Below are positions 26,601 through 33,660 of a DNA stretch of 64,000 bases, in pieces. The notes under the pieces are model-generated. The model was not told where the DNA came from, ran no database searches, and saw only the letters and a list, made by a program, of their open reading frames with translations. Each line of letters begins with the position of its first letter. Position 1 is the first letter of the stretch. The translations under genes were made by a program, and so were the position numbers. This DNA comes from Zoroaster sp. YZ-2022 (lineage: Eukaryota; Echinodermata; Asteroidea; Forcipulatida; Zoroasteridae): the NCBI GenBank assembly GCA_029582265.1, contig CM055819.1:8740135-8804134 (forward strand), written 5' to 3'.

Positions 26601-29600
26601 AGGGCAGAGAACAGTTGTAATCATGATTTCATCTAATAACTGCAGGAAAGATTTTAATTTTATTCTTTTTTTGCCAATCAATCAGAGTGCAGAAGTTGTT
26701 AACCATCAAGCGTGTGCATACACTTAGTTTACATAATCATACATGGTCTTGTGTCATCAAATGGATCCACAACAGCTTCTGTTTTTGTTTGTTTTGGTTA
26801 TGGTGGGGGGGTTGGCAACACAAATAGCCAAATATTTTGAATGAGCATTTATGAATGGGAACAAAGGTTTGATGCTTGGTCTTTTCTGCATATTAAAGAA
26901 GTCGTTGCCATGGATTATAAAAAAACTTCTTCGTCTCGGTCCTTTATTGCCCATTGCCATGACCCATAGGTATTTATCCTGCATCATAACTTGTATGCCC
27001 TACACTTAGGGAGGCAGCTAATGCCATTGGTGATCTGCAGAGCTGTGATACCAACCAACTGGCAGCCTTGAAAGCTAAGGCTGTAGATGGATATGGGAGC
27101 CTTGATACATGGATGCCTGAGGTCTTAACTGAGGTTGGATCTGTTGTTGGTATGTATGATGGCTCAAACACACACTCCATAGATTCATTTGTGTGAAGCT
27201 TTATGAAGCAGTCTTAGTCAAAATTACTTGAAACAATAACAGTGCGACAGCGTGTGACAGCGCGAACACCTCTTGAATTTTTTTATTTTTTTTTCTACTT
27301 CTTCTTCCTCGCGAAACCTATCCAGCAAAAAAACATAGTTGCCAAGCACAGAATGACTTCATATTTTGCACTTACAATCCTTGGAATTCCTAGTTGTAAA
27401 ATAAATGTAAATCAGAAAAAGGGTCATTCTGTGTCAAGTCACCTAAGGGTCCCCCGACTGCGAAAGTCTGTCCAGTGGATCTTCATACCTTGTATCAAGA
27501 TTTTCTGTGATTTTATAAGTGTATTAAGTGCCTATCAAGTGCAGGATTTTTGTTTTGGTTTTAGCTGGCCCGTATTTTGTCCATTATTTATGCGTGTGCA
27601 GAAAAACTTTGATTACAGAATTTTACTGAGTATATGGTGAAGTGGTCTGTTTAGGATTGAACGGTTGTTTATTTATTTTTTCATTTTTCAGCTGGCTTCA
27701 CCACTGAGGAGCTTAGTAGCTTGTCTGATACAAATATAGCTGGAATCAAACCCCATGCTATCTCACTCATAGCATCGGAGACTCTGGCTGTAAGTGCTTA
27801 TTTCTAATTGATTTGATTGTTGTCCTTACACTGACGTAATGTAGGAAGCGCTGTATACTCAGTGCTTTCCGAGTGTCTGGAGAAAATCCACAGGTGACTT
27901 GGGCGGGATTCAAACCCATGACCTCTTTCTTACAAGTACAGATGCCTTAATCTCTCGATCACCGAGCTTGCCCAATGACAATTGGCCGGCTAGATTCCTA
28001 TAACAGTGGGTACTGCGATATAATTTCTACAAACAAAATGTAATCATATAGGCTACTCAGAAATCTGTTAATTGATAACCTATTTTATTGTTGTGTACCA
28101 TAATGAGCAATAATGACTAGGAGTGCAGGTCCACGCACTCTTGAAAACTAGAGGGTTAAAATGAATTGACCTTAGCATGCTCTGATCGTCTTTGGGTAAG
28201 ATGATGTAGATGATCTATAATTATTTCCTTAACAATTGTATAATCCTAGGCTGGATGGAGCAGCGCCCAGCTAGCTATGCTCGATCAACTCCAGGCAGAG
28301 GCAGTCACTACTGAGCAATTAGCTGCTTTATCTCAAGACCAGCGTGCTGCCTTACTGGAAGCAGAGTATGGTGATGATGTTAGCCTTGCTGAGGAGGAGA
28401 CCACTCAGGTGGTTGATATAGAGGTTCCTACAGAGGTTCCTACAGAGAAAGGTATGGTTACAATCTTTCATGAGTCTAGCAGTGACACATTTGATAGTGG
28501 GAGCAGTTTCTGTTCGAGTTATTAGATTTGGGAGCACTCCACTACTTTGAACATTCCCATATGTGTTGCATTTGAAACTTTACTTTTGAGAACAATGTAT
28601 TCCAAAAGAAATGATCAGTGTTCCCACATCGCTAGTGTTCCCACATCGCTAGTGTTCCCACATCGCTAGTGTTCCCACATCGCTAGTGTTCCAATCCCAG
28701 TGAGCATACTAATTACACAGAATGTTCAAAATGGAACATCCTTAATTTTAGGAACAAAGCATTCTCAAATACCGGGATTTCCACCGCCTGTTCCCATTGA
28801 GAACAACATGCATTCCGAGTTTTGAACGTTCTGAGTTTTTAGATGCCCTTACTTTTAGCAAGCAGTAATTTATTGACATGCAAATTGGGGTGGGGGTGGC
28901 ATGGGAGGGGTGTAATGATTCAACAATTACATTTACAAATCTTCAATAGTGGAAGCAGTTTAAATATATGTTAAATATATATTGCCCTTGTTTGACTAAA
29001 GAGACCCAAGAAATAGAATTTCAAAAGCGAACAAATTTTTAAAGATAAAAAAAATAATAATTATGAAATTCGGATGTCGGTAACTGTATAAAAGCGATAT
29101 TTAAAACATGCTAGATTCTGATTGACAGCCACGCTGGTTAATCGGAAGACTGCACACGCCCTCGTGCAAGCTGAGGACTAAAATATTGTAATAATTGTTT
29201 TTATTTTACCCGTATTAATCGTTCAATGTCTCAAATGAAAGCTTGTAACTTCCTTAACCCCAGAAAATAGCAATTCAACATTTAAATCTGTTTTTTTTTT
29301 ACCATCAAATCTTCCCAAACACAGGCAATATATACTATTACCTGTATTAGCAAGCAGTATTTATTTTCAGATTAAAAAGGAATTTGTTGAGGATCATTGG
29401 TGAAATACTAATAAACACAGGTGATGTATCTTTAAATTACTACAAGTTTGTTCATATTACAAATATATGTAGGCCTGGTGGGTATATCCCCATGGGTTAG
29501 TCTTTGCTGATATTTAATTGACAGCCTGGTGTTTGTAATGAAATAAGTAATGAAGACACATCAGAATTCATTCACATTGTCAGCTGGAATGTATTTTGTT

Positions 29601-29710
29601 TTAATTGTATGCATACAGCAGGTTCTGGTGTTGCAGGGTACCATTCCGGAAGACTCCTACCAGCTATCGTCTTCATCATATGCCGCATACTGCATAGAAT
29701 GACAGTATAA
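680..29710 (+). CDS. Mesothelin/otoancorin-like GPI-anchored protein, C-terminal 658 codons in 14 exons
   Basis: Exons: 680-759, 12520-12637, 15973-16073, 16863-16992, 18132-18328, 19821-19911, 20064-20238 plus 21804-21827 (interrupted), 23147-23379, 24116-24271, 25903-26045, 27010-27149, 27692-27789, 28250-28451, 29622-29710. All junctions are AG/GT and phases match throughout; joined length is 1,977 nt with one terminal TAA. The protein is rich in helical repeats with LSxxQLxxL-type turns (SSAQLTALL, SAQLAMLDQL, TEQLAALSQDQ) and a paired-cysteine block (FLCGLT ... LQSCDTNQLAALKAK), as in the mesothelin, otoancorin and stereocilin family of extracellular superhelical proteins. A basic RRRKR run resembles the furin site of mesothelin precursors. 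The last exon encodes a short hydrophobic tail suited to GPI attachment. The N-terminus lies left of the window. As assembled, exon 7 is broken by a transposon, so this allele may be null. The family call is from motif resemblance, not a search. Confidence 0.82.
1366..1472. repeat. Minisatellite, 10-bp unit gaatgcaaac
   Basis: About ten tandem copies of gaatgcaaac with a C/A/T-variable position. It produces a spurious repetitive minus-strand reading frame. Confidence 0.9.
1680..1936 (-). mobile_element. tRNA-derived SINE, family A
   Basis: Read on the minus strand, the head GTGTCGTGGCCGAGCGGTCT contains a pol III A box and GGTTCGAGCC a B box, spaced as in a class II (Leu/Ser-like) tRNA. The body follows, then a tail ending in (ATT)n, seen as ataataataataat at the left edge. 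Related copies occur at 7327, 21990, 39778, 40141, 52258, 53138 and 58485. Confidence 0.85.
1940..3960. other. AT-rich intronic sequence, no gene seen
   Basis: Low-complexity A/T-rich DNA with short repeats (ataaataaataaataa at 3043, tatatatata at 2790). Two related segments, 2966-3010 and 3335-3380 (tctcctctgc plus aaaactgtgtgtaaattt), suggest an old duplication. No coding signal. Confidence 0.5.
4381..4620. repeat. 50-bp tandem repeat, 5 copies
   Basis: Units begin cctgacgaattggctgccag at 4381, 4431, 4481, 4522 and 4572; the third is shortened by about 9 bp. It lies next to the 3' part of the TNP2-like pseudogene. Confidence 0.93.
4827..5203. mobile_element. Non-autonomous hAT-like element with exact 8-bp TSD
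   Basis: Terminal inverted repeats TAGGGCTGTGC / GCACAGCCCTA are flanked on both sides by GTTAAATG (4819-4826, 5204-5211). The 377-bp interior has subterminal copies of ggatacccg-like words and no coding capacity. An 8-bp TSD with this end type indicates hAT. Confidence 0.9.
5375..5465 (-). repeat. Fragment of SINE family B (3' part)
   Basis: Shares the caattgatttgattttgtcc / ttgtttatcaacc / caagaatttcatcaat text with the body of the family B SINEs at 13024 and 47533; the tRNA head is missing. Confidence 0.55.
7327..7562 (-). mobile_element. tRNA-derived SINE family A, diverged copy
   Basis: Minus-strand head TGGCCGAGTGGTCTCG and B box GGTTCGAATCC are recognisable, as is the aagcaattacagtta body. 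The tail is aataacaataataatg. Confidence 0.75.
10147..11355 (-). mobile_element. 1.2-kb deletion-derivative DNA transposon with 8-bp TSD
   Basis: Ends CATAGGCGTACGGGC / GCCCATACGCCTATG with the direct repeat ATTCTAAA on both sides (10139-10146, 11356-11363). An 8-bp TSD fits hAT or P superfamilies. The interior holds the start of a minus-strand gene (from about 10830): a short basic N-terminus, then C-x2-C of a zinc finger. The H-x4-H half (KRHFRVVHNGRKVKC) is in a different frame, so the finger is broken by a frameshift near 10750. The following 100 codons (QAKISGFFV...) stay open to about 10418. The catalytic region is absent. Confidence 0.82.
11620..12490 (+). repeat. Dispersed repeat E interrupted by the TTAA element
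   Basis: The two halves, 11620-11758 and 12417-12490, align in inverse orientation with the uninterrupted copy at 55735-55955. Shared text includes cgcgtgatg, cactctgattggttcaaatc, aacagctggc, and, after the insertion, ccaatcagattgt and cttgggcgttta. Confidence 0.85.
11763..12412 (+). mobile_element. 650-bp TTAA-flanked non-autonomous DNA element, copy 1
   Basis: Ends CCAGTTCGTGTCGG / CCCGACGTGAACTGG, flanked by TTAA on both sides (11759-11762, 12413-12416). A TTAA target is typical of piggyBac and Kolobok-type elements. An inverse-orientation copy with the same flanks lies at 49087-49718. An internal + strand frame (from about 11846) is also open in the other copy. Confidence 0.92.
12520..12637 (+). 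CDS. Mesothelin-like gene, exon YMGSMAKGMTCDD
   Basis: Acceptor gtttatctcag, donor GTACAG. One base completes the previous codon, then 39 codons including NGFVADDIFPTISAMM. The exon begins only about 100 bp after a TTAA-flanked element (11763-12412), so that insertion sits very close to the acceptor. Confidence 0.8.
13024..13180 (+). mobile_element. tRNA-derived SINE family B, internally deleted copy
   Basis: Starts ctcggtggtcgagaggttaa (A box), but the B-box segment present at 47533-47600 is missing. The body continues cacagacactcggaaagcac to ttgtttataacccgaggcaa. Confidence 0.75.
14207..15363 (+). mobile_element. TTAA-flanked element with CCCTAAC ends and an internal 44-bp array
   Basis: TTAA at 14203-14206 and 15364-15367. 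Left end CCCTAACTCG, right end GGGAGGGTTAGGG. The right third matches the related copy at 39379-41095. No coding capacity. Confidence 0.8.
14213..15105. repeat. 44-bp tandem array, about 20 copies
   Basis: The unit starts ccctaactccctaggcccat and continues ttgcttacacataacctgaa plus tcNt, with period 44 (for example ttgctt at 14231 and 14275). Copies differ mainly in a ctt/cct variation, and one unit near 14835 has a duplicated taactccc. The unit equals the left terminus of the related element at 39379. Confidence 0.96.
15664..15853. mobile_element. TTAA-flanked palindromic MITE, family F copy 1
   Basis: Flanked by TTAA (15660-15663, 15854-15857). Arms ggacaatat ... cagggcatggaat and attccatgccctgtt ... 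atattgtcc. Related copies: 17312-17521 and 44527-45063. Confidence 0.87.
15973..16073 (+). CDS. Mesothelin-like gene, exon KVRTSLSQAHDDF
   Basis: Acceptor gcattcatcag, donor GTATAT. Thirty-three codons plus two bases, in phase with both neighbours; a helical segment ending GQLLKKF. Confidence 0.8.
16863..16992 (+). CDS. Mesothelin-like gene, exon MEELSSIPTSHCEMV
   Basis: Acceptor ttgatttgctag, donor GTAAGT. The first base completes Ser, then 43 codons ending ALTSNALQCL. It contains two cysteines. Confidence 0.84.
17312..17521. mobile_element. TTAA-flanked palindromic MITE, family F copy 2
   Basis: TTAA at 17308-17311 and 17522-17525. Arms agggacagcatcatcacgat ... cagggcatggaatcgg and ctatgccctgttaatcgtga. 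Same core (ctggctcatttatgcagcag) as copy 1. Confidence 0.87.
17570..17785 (+). repeat. Dispersed repeat C, copy with a single internal unit
   Basis: Shares gaaagaagagagaagcatcc, tgtgtccaaacctctagttt and gacttttgtcaaatcac-type text with 24890-25165 and 50645-51745. It carries one copy of the 58-bp unit that is amplified at 50841. Confidence 0.75.
18132..18328 (+). CDS. Mesothelin-like gene, exon DLDKETDTIKQDAID
   Basis: Acceptor ttccaaccag, donor GTAGGT. Encodes IIGSLACDLDDGALRRLS and NLYEIQKCCLDINQLVVIG, regular helical repeat text with a vicinal cysteine pair. Ends two bases into a Gly codon. Confidence 0.86.
18431..18690. repeat. Inverted-repeat element, MITE-like
   Basis: Arms aacagttcactgtaatatca and tgaaattgcagtgaactatt are partly complementary around an interior rich in ttcatggtgttttc words. 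Class not determined; no clear TSD. Confidence 0.45.
19050..19150 (+). mobile_element. SINE family A-like 3' tail, plus orientation
   Basis: ccccttgagcacttcttggt then ggatatgtgtgcattataaa and a (TAT)n tail match the tail seen in reverse at 1680-1745. The head is absent. Confidence 0.65.
19360..19490 (+). repeat. Dispersed repeat also present inverted at 21885-22010
   Basis: gggtttacccc...caagcgcccttgttta...aggtttcctcaggctt...cagtgcttaagtgtgc is the reverse complement (with changes) of 21885-22010, where it adjoins a family A SINE fragment. Confidence 0.65.
19821..19911 (+). CDS. Mesothelin-like gene, exon SPNQWISDTISDIG
   Basis: Acceptor tttttgacag, donor GTAAGT. Completes Gly and continues SPNQWISDTISDIGPLLVSL, ending phase 0. 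Confidence 0.85.
20064..21827 (+). CDS. Mesothelin-like gene, exon 7 split by a hAT insertion
   Basis: Acceptor tttttcttgacag, then NEFSLVAEDVMVRFAEYK and onward to KDAFVAAAMG at 20238. A 1,557-bp transposon (20239-21795) intervenes, and the same exon resumes at 21804 with DVSRRRKR up to donor GTAAGA. Leaving out the element and one 8-bp TSD copy gives a 199-nt exon ending phase 1, exactly what the next exon (23147) requires. Read straight through, the element adds three codons and then a TAG stop. The RRRKR run just after the insertion looks like a furin-type processing site. Confidence 0.85.
20239..21795 (-). mobile_element. hAT deletion derivative inserted in a coding exon
   Basis: Perfect 15-bp ends CAGTGTTTTAGCCAG / CTGGCTAAAACACTG; exact 8-bp TSD TATGGGAG at 20231-20238 and 21796-21803. 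The interior has a 27-bp A run (about 20632-20658), acgt-rich simple sequence and a short minus-strand frame (from about 21331) starting MSAKRGKITNFFTKV, which resembles the N-terminus of zinc-finger hAT transposases. No catalytic domain remains. Perfect ends and TSD suggest a young insertion. Confidence 0.93.
21855..22192 (-). mobile_element. Composite/truncated SINE family A copy
   Basis: A (ATT)n tail at 21860-21880, an unrelated middle (aagggatgcctcagaaaagc ... aaacaagggcgc), then the A-family body from ttacgtgcattacttaacct to the B box cggggctcgaaccc. It stops at accagaacttga, so the A-box half of the tRNA head is missing. Confidence 0.75.
22918..23081. repeat. Foldback repeat upstream of an exon
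   Basis: Arms tattacaccatgtgtaataa tctcttct and agaagaga ttattacacatggtgttata with further pairing of tggttctga / tcagaacca. MITE-like; about 65 bp before the exon at 23147. Confidence 0.8.
23147..23379 (+). CDS. Mesothelin-like gene, exon NARLATFDPHSILN
   Basis: Acceptor ccccgtcaag, donor GTATTT. It starts with the two bases needed after exon 7 and has 77 further codons, including CNEIESLSDGN, AWTVDELEAMTVNTF and GFSSAQLTALLNKAKE. It follows a foldback repeat (22918-23081) by 65 bp. Confidence 0.87.
23804..23999. mobile_element. Near-perfect palindromic MITE with TA target
   Basis: TIR ATAGACCTTATGCATATGA / TCATATGCATAAGGTCTAT with TA on both sides. The arms continue inward as cgccctctatcagaggct and ggtcactcattggttcatgt, so almost the whole 196 bp folds back. 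A TA target suggests Tc1/mariner-type mobilisation. Confidence 0.9.
24116..24271 (+). CDS. Mesothelin-like gene, exon AWGEAADMTSDQIS
   Basis: Acceptor tttctatcag, donor GTAAAT; 52 codons, phase 0 at both ends. Repeats of the type TSDQISQLGYLTSGLTTAEM. A 180-bp hAT MITE starts 33 bp after the donor. Confidence 0.87.
24304..24483. mobile_element. 180-bp hAT MITE with exact 8-bp TSD
   Basis: TSD CTGTGAAA at 24296-24303 and 24484-24491. Ends CAGTATATAAGCCAG and (reverse) CATAATATTAGCCAG. The left end resembles that of the 20239 element (CAGTGTTTTAGCCAGGATTT against CAGTATATAAGCCAGGATTT), suggesting one hAT family. Internal acagggcgtccaaa words. Confidence 0.88.
24890..25165 (+). repeat. Dispersed repeat C, copy 2
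   Basis: Contains tctcaggattttt, caccaaggaaataaagaag, tgtgtccaaacctatagttt and one unit aggttcaggggggcttttgt, ending ttttgtcaaatcacac. One unit against about 15 in the 50.8-kb copy. Confidence 0.78.
25378..25738. mobile_element. MITE with about 44-bp terminal inverted repeats
   Basis: Left aggcccgagtcaaacgtcac gttcctgctgtgtcgaattc; right (reverse) aggcccgtttcaaaggttgc actcctgctatgtcgaattc. The middle carries a related cctttgaaac motif. No coding capacity. Confidence 0.75.
25903..26045 (+). CDS. Mesothelin-like gene, exon LSAGAGRFLELSGT
   Basis: Acceptor gtgtattatag, donor GTGAGT. Encodes SLDSLALTALGNFLCGLTV, the most recognisable mesothelin-family block; ends phase 2. Confidence 0.88.
26820..26985. 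repeat. Diverged copy of the MITE at 56069-56249
   Basis: gcatttatgaatgggaacaa, tttgatgcttggtctttt and gtctcggtcctttat parallel the 56-kb element. Confidence 0.6.
27010..27149 (+). CDS. Mesothelin-like gene, exon EAANAIGDLQSCDTN
   Basis: Acceptor ctacacttag, donor GTATGT. Encodes IGDLQSCDTNQLAALKAKA, whose Cys is a likely partner for FLCGLT in the preceding exon; ends phase 1. Confidence 0.88.
27692..27789 (+). CDS. Mesothelin-like gene, exon GFTTEELSSLSDTN
   Basis: Acceptor ttcatttttcag, donor GTAAGT. Encodes GFTTEELSSLSDTNIAGIKP; phase 0 at the end. A tRNA-type SINE follows within the intron. Confidence 0.88.
27805..27978 (-). mobile_element. tRNA-derived SINE family B
   Basis: The minus strand reads CTCGGTGATCGAGAGATTAA (A box) and GGTTTGAATCCCGCC (B box), then the family body ending near ttgatttgattgttgtcc. 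It lies in the intron after the exon at 27692. Confidence 0.8.
28250..28451 (+). CDS. Mesothelin-like gene, penultimate exon, acidic stalk
   Basis: Acceptor ataatcctag, donor GTATGG. Encodes SSAQLAMLDQLQAEAVTTEQ then an acidic linker with a short duplication (EVPTEVPTEK). If the donor is not used, the frame continues to a stop at 28522-28524, giving a form lacking the hydrophobic tail and therefore possibly secreted. Confidence 0.86.
28621..28690. repeat. 18-bp tandem repeat, about 4 copies
   Basis: tcccacatcgctagtgt repeats in tandem in the last intron of the mesothelin-like gene. The rest of 28525-29600 is AT-rich with no gene seen. Confidence 0.85.
29622..29710 (+). CDS. Mesothelin-like gene, last exon with GPI-signal-like tail
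   Basis: Acceptor gcatacagcag. In phase after the stalk: GSGVAGYHSGRLLPAIVFII then a short basic end and TAA at 29708-29710. Small residues (GSG) followed by a spacer and a short hydrophobic run fit a GPI omega site and signal; the predicted anchor is an inference. Confidence 0.78.
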
Positions 29711-30900
29711 AATGACTGGCTGTGTGGCAGTTACCAGTTTCTTGGGTCCATGAGGAGTTTTGCAATGCAATTTTGAAATGTTTATAATTTTGTGTTTCAA
29801 ATTGTTATATTTACTGAGGTACTGTTTTAATTTTCAATGATGTTGCTATAATTGGGTCCCATAGATCTCTCCATTAAAATATTAAATGAACAAGGGATAA
29901 AAGGCACTATTTAATTAACTGGTATTTAAAAGGATAGATATGTTTAACACGGCCCACAAAATTAAGAATGGTTTCATCTTTGTTGATACAATCAGTAAAG
30001 GAAAGGTTGCAACCATTGGTGATGTTGACAAAACAATTGTGATCAATGCAGAGTCTAAGAAAAGTGTGAAAAAGTTGTCTTCCAATAACTTTTTGCTTAT
30101 GTTTAAATGTTTTTTGTGTGTGTTTTTTCTGAAATGACAGCACTTCGGATAGAATAAAATTTCAGGATGATTTGTACCTTCAGCATCTTCACATCAAGTT
30201 AACTCCCAGATAAAGATGTTGTCATTTTTTTTATCCGATTATCATCAATTATCAATGTTTTATCTTCCTTTTAAGTAAATCTTCTAAATCATTTTTTTTA
30301 GGTGTAAGCTCAAAATTTGATCCACAATTCTGACAAGGCAGTTTGCAAATCATGACAGGTTTTGCAGGAAATATGTTTAAAAATGGATTATTTCTGGCAG
30401 TTATAATATATGTTCAATTTCTATGCTATGTTGAAAATAAAAAGTAAACAAATACAAAAATAAAATTCTAAAAAGCTTTCAGAATGGAAACAAATCTTAA
30501 TGCAATTTCGTTGTCTCAGCAAAATAAGCTGAAATTTTTATAGGTTGGTTTCTGTATATATACATAACAGCAAAAGAAACGTCACCCCAAAAAATATGTA
30601 TTATTTTCATTTTATAATTAATATAATTTGTTTAATGAAGAATATTATGAGTATGGAGTGTAACACGAACACAATGTGGCAAATTTGGTTGACCTCAAAA
30701 TTCGTCATGCATGACGTCTGAGGACACATAAGCTAAACACGTTTAGCTTTTGCTGTTATGTATATGTTTTGATTCTAAAATTTGATTGCATTTACAGACA
30801 TTTGTACACTTTCACTTAAATGTATACGTTTCAATGTTGTATGTTATACTGTTCACTATTCAACTCTGAAATAAAGTTATCTTACCAGTTGCAATAAATG
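29711..30900 (+). other. 3' UTR-like region with polyadenylation signals
   Basis: No gene seen. AATAAA occurs at 30153-30158 and 30870-30875 downstream of the stop. A TIR element (about 30559-30766) lies between them, so the first signal is the likelier one. Confidence 0.45.
30559..30766. mobile_element. TIR element, mariner-like
   Basis: Ends atacataacagcaaaag / cttttgctgttatgtat, with TA-rich flanks. Interior without coding capacity. Confidence 0.7.
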
Positions 30901-30984
30901 TTAATTTAATTACTTGTTTATAATTCTCTTTACTTCATTATTCATTTGATTTGAATGTTGTATTTGTTAAATAATAAGTTTGAT

Positions 30985-31180
30985 GCTCATGGCGCATGAA
31001 CATTATTACCCCTGTCATTGGGCCAGTTATATCATTCCTAGAACCATCTCAACTCCCTGGGGAGTATGCAGCCCATGCTGCCCTCACAGGTCCCCCATTT
31101 ATACTCCTGGGTGAAGAGAAACAATTATAGTTATAAATGTCTTAAGAGCTCAGGGAAACATTCACCACGGTTGTGTGGAC
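30985..31180 (-). mobile_element. SINE family A body fragment
   Basis: cattattacccctgtcattg, catctcaactccctggggag and gaaacaattatagttat match the family A body; the tRNA head is absent. Confidence 0.6.
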
Positions 31181-31389
31181 AGGGAATTATGCCAAAGCTA
31201 CATTTGCATTTCTAATTGGATTTACAGTTATTGCATATGTTGAGTTTATTACCTGAAACATTAATGAAAAATTGTATGCAATTGTATTCACTTTACAATG
31301 CAGTCATTGTAATAAAATGTTTAATTATAATTATATATATTCGTTTCCAAATTCAAAATAATTCGGTTTTGTTAACTTCTTTGAACTTA

Positions 31390-31580
31390 GAAATACATGT
31401 ACATTATGAAGCGTAACCCCCTAGCTATTTTGGCTAAGAACCTTCCAAATCCACCAACTTTTTTTGGGTTTTTGGCCTTAATGTTGTATCGAGTTTTTAA
31501 ATGTTTTTGTGTCACTCCCTCCTTCCAGCAATGGAGGTTTTTGTTGGTATTTTTACAATTTTTTTCCTTCTTTGGTTGAA
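31390..31580. repeat. Repeat fragment shared with 34430-34500 and 37560-37600
   Basis: taaccccctagctattttgg ctaagaaccttcc is the inverse of the right end at 37565-37596. gtcactccctccttccagca and ggtttttgttggtattttta recur at 34440-34490. Confidence 0.6.
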
Positions 31581-32023
31581 ATAATTTCGGAAGATGATTG
31601 ATACGTGTACGATATATACATCAAGTAGGCCTTGCTTTGAGATAATAAATTATCCGTTAAGTTGAATATTACTTGTAAATAACCAATGATGTGCCTTCCC
31701 TTTAAATGAAATATCAATCCTTTTTAAATACTCGATCGACTCGATAGGCAACTTCCACAATTATGGTACTGCAGCTCTGCCGCCGCAAAGAAGCTTTGCC
31801 TTTGAAAGTCAGACCATCAGGCGCCCCCCCATGGCCTATATCCCCACCACTGGAATTTGCCCAGGATGTGTCCTCTCTATAACGTACATGCATATGATGC
31901 TCGCCTGACTGCTTCCAGACACGCCCAGGTCCCTGGATGGGGGTAGGGGATAATCCCACCCTTTTGAATCTCAGAAAACTATGCAAACTGTACGGTGCAC
32001 TGAAAAACAAGCGCATAGCAAGC

Positions 32024-32174
32024 CTGAAGATCTGACGTCACGCTTTTGAGCTTGGGGCGCGTGAATTACGGCATATACTGGCCGTGCTGCCGCCATATTT
32101 GTCCCGATGCTGAACTTTGACTTTGGTTGGTAGCGAGCGCACGCAAGCCTGGAAGCGTGACGTCAGATCTTCAG
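32024..32174. repeat. Short foldback element
   Basis: 22-bp perfect arms, gaagatctgacgtcacgctt with its complement aagcgtgacgtcagatcttc; the interior is GC-richer than the surroundings. Confidence 0.8.
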
Positions 32175-32694
32175 CACAATGCGTTAACGTATCAAATGAA
32201 ATCCTTTGAGTGGTACCGGTAATGTAAAGCGTGGGCGTGCCACCGGGAGCATGCACGTTGCGATTCGAATTTCGCGACTTGCGCGTTTGTTTCAAACCCG
32301 TCACCATAGATACAATACTCAAACATCGCGTATTTGATATCCGATGTGTAAAAAATGCACATTAACCAACCAAACTTATGAAAATAATCATCAAGGCTAG
32401 AATCTATTTAAAAACTTTTCAGGCGAGTTTCATCCTGTGAATGAACAAAATTTATGCCGGAAACTTTCGACCAATCACAGATTGATGACGACACTGCACT
32501 GAGCAACGTACATGTTGCTGTTGTGGGATGTCGTTGCTAACATCTTAACTCAGCAAACTCACTTGCATCAACAACTTGCAACCGACAGGAAGTGTTTCAC
32601 TGCATCGCTGCGTTACCGAACCGAATTTTGGAATTTTCTTGCTGCAAATATCTGTCATCTCGTTTGCACTTGATAGCTCCAGAGATCCGTCATC

Positions 32695-33660
32695 ATGTCT
32701 GGAAAGGGCTTCGATGTCCTTCTTCAAGGATCTGATGGCCGGCGGTACTACCGCGGCAATCTCGAAGACCGCAGTGGCTCCGATAGAGCGTGTCAATCTC
32801 CTTTTGCAGGTAAATTATCAATTATTTATCACATTGAACACAAATAATTGTCTGTATTTTTATGGGGAAAAATTATTTTAAGAAAAAAGGATGAAGAGTT
32901 AAATGAAAAGTAAAATGTATGTAGTGTGTTGGGGATTGGAGTAAGTTAGATGCGGGTGGTTTGAATTTGGTACGGTGTGAGTGAGTTGGGTTGGGTAGGT
33001 TGGTGAATGGTGACGCGTGTGTAGGTTGGTTTGTTTCATTGGTTGCCATGGTGGATGGGTGCATGCAGTTGGTGGTTGCTGGGGCAAGGATGTTTGGTTG
33101 GTTGAGATGAGCGGGTAAGTGGATAGATGGATAGAAATAAATACATGGGATAGAATGAGTTGAATGAAGAAAATAAAGATAAATAATGTTTAAGAATAGT
33201 ACTGCTCACAGGTTTCCTTCTATTACCTCAAATATAGGTACAAACTGCCTCCACACAGATTGCAGCTGGCCAGCAGTACAAGGGTATATTTGACTGCTTC
33301 TCTTAGTCATGCGTGACCAAAGAACAGGGCGTCAAGTCTCTGCGGCGTGCACATCTAGCCAATGTCATCCGCTACTTTCATCATCATCTATCGAGCTGCC
33401 TACTTCGGCACCTACGGCACCATCGACACCATCATGTCCATGATCCCAGCTCAGTACAACAACTTCTTTGTGAGCTGGGTGATCGCCCAGGCTGTTACCA
33501 ACGAGTCTGGTGTGGTCAGCTACCCCTTCGACACCGTCCGTCGTCGCATGATGATGCAATATGGCTGCAAAGACATCATATACAAGGGAACCATGGACTG
33601 CTGAAGTAAGATCTTCAACGTTCTCCGTGGCACAGGAACTTCACAGGCACAGGAACTTCT
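32695..33660 (+). pseudogene. ADP/ATP translocase (SLC25A4/5/6-like) pseudogene
   Basis: Segment 1 (32695-32809) has MSGKGF, then in the next frame [11 protein letters not shown] and [16 protein letters not shown], so a small deletion near 32713 separates the first ATG from the carrier frame; an ATG at 32714 is in frame. A GT-AG intron follows. Segment 2 (33238 on) reads VQTASTQIAAGQQYKGIFDC, then TAG at 33304, then VTKEQGVKSL and LANVIRYF. It jumps in another frame to [10 protein letters not shown] and the carrier signature [13 protein letters not shown], then TGA after KGTMDC. The middle third of the six-helix carrier is missing. A functional parent maintains mitochondrial ADP/ATP exchange. 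Because the intron is retained, it is not a simple retrocopy. Confidence 0.88.
32810..33237 (+). other. Intron of the translocase pseudogene, G/T-rich
   Basis: Strand-asymmetric sequence rich in ggttggt / gagttgggt / tggatgg words (32930-33130) between donor GTAAAT and acceptor aaatatag. Confidence 0.6.

Noticed and set aside
27242..27640. 132-codon + strand frame in an intron
   Set aside because: Begins with a homopolymer-T-driven FFYFFFYFFF run, lies between well-defined exons 27010-27149 and 27692-27789, and has no recognisable domain.
32695..32809. MSGKG start resembling a histone H4 N-terminus
   Set aside because: The sequence following in the next frame is a clear ADP/ATP carrier N-terminus; no histone fold text follows.
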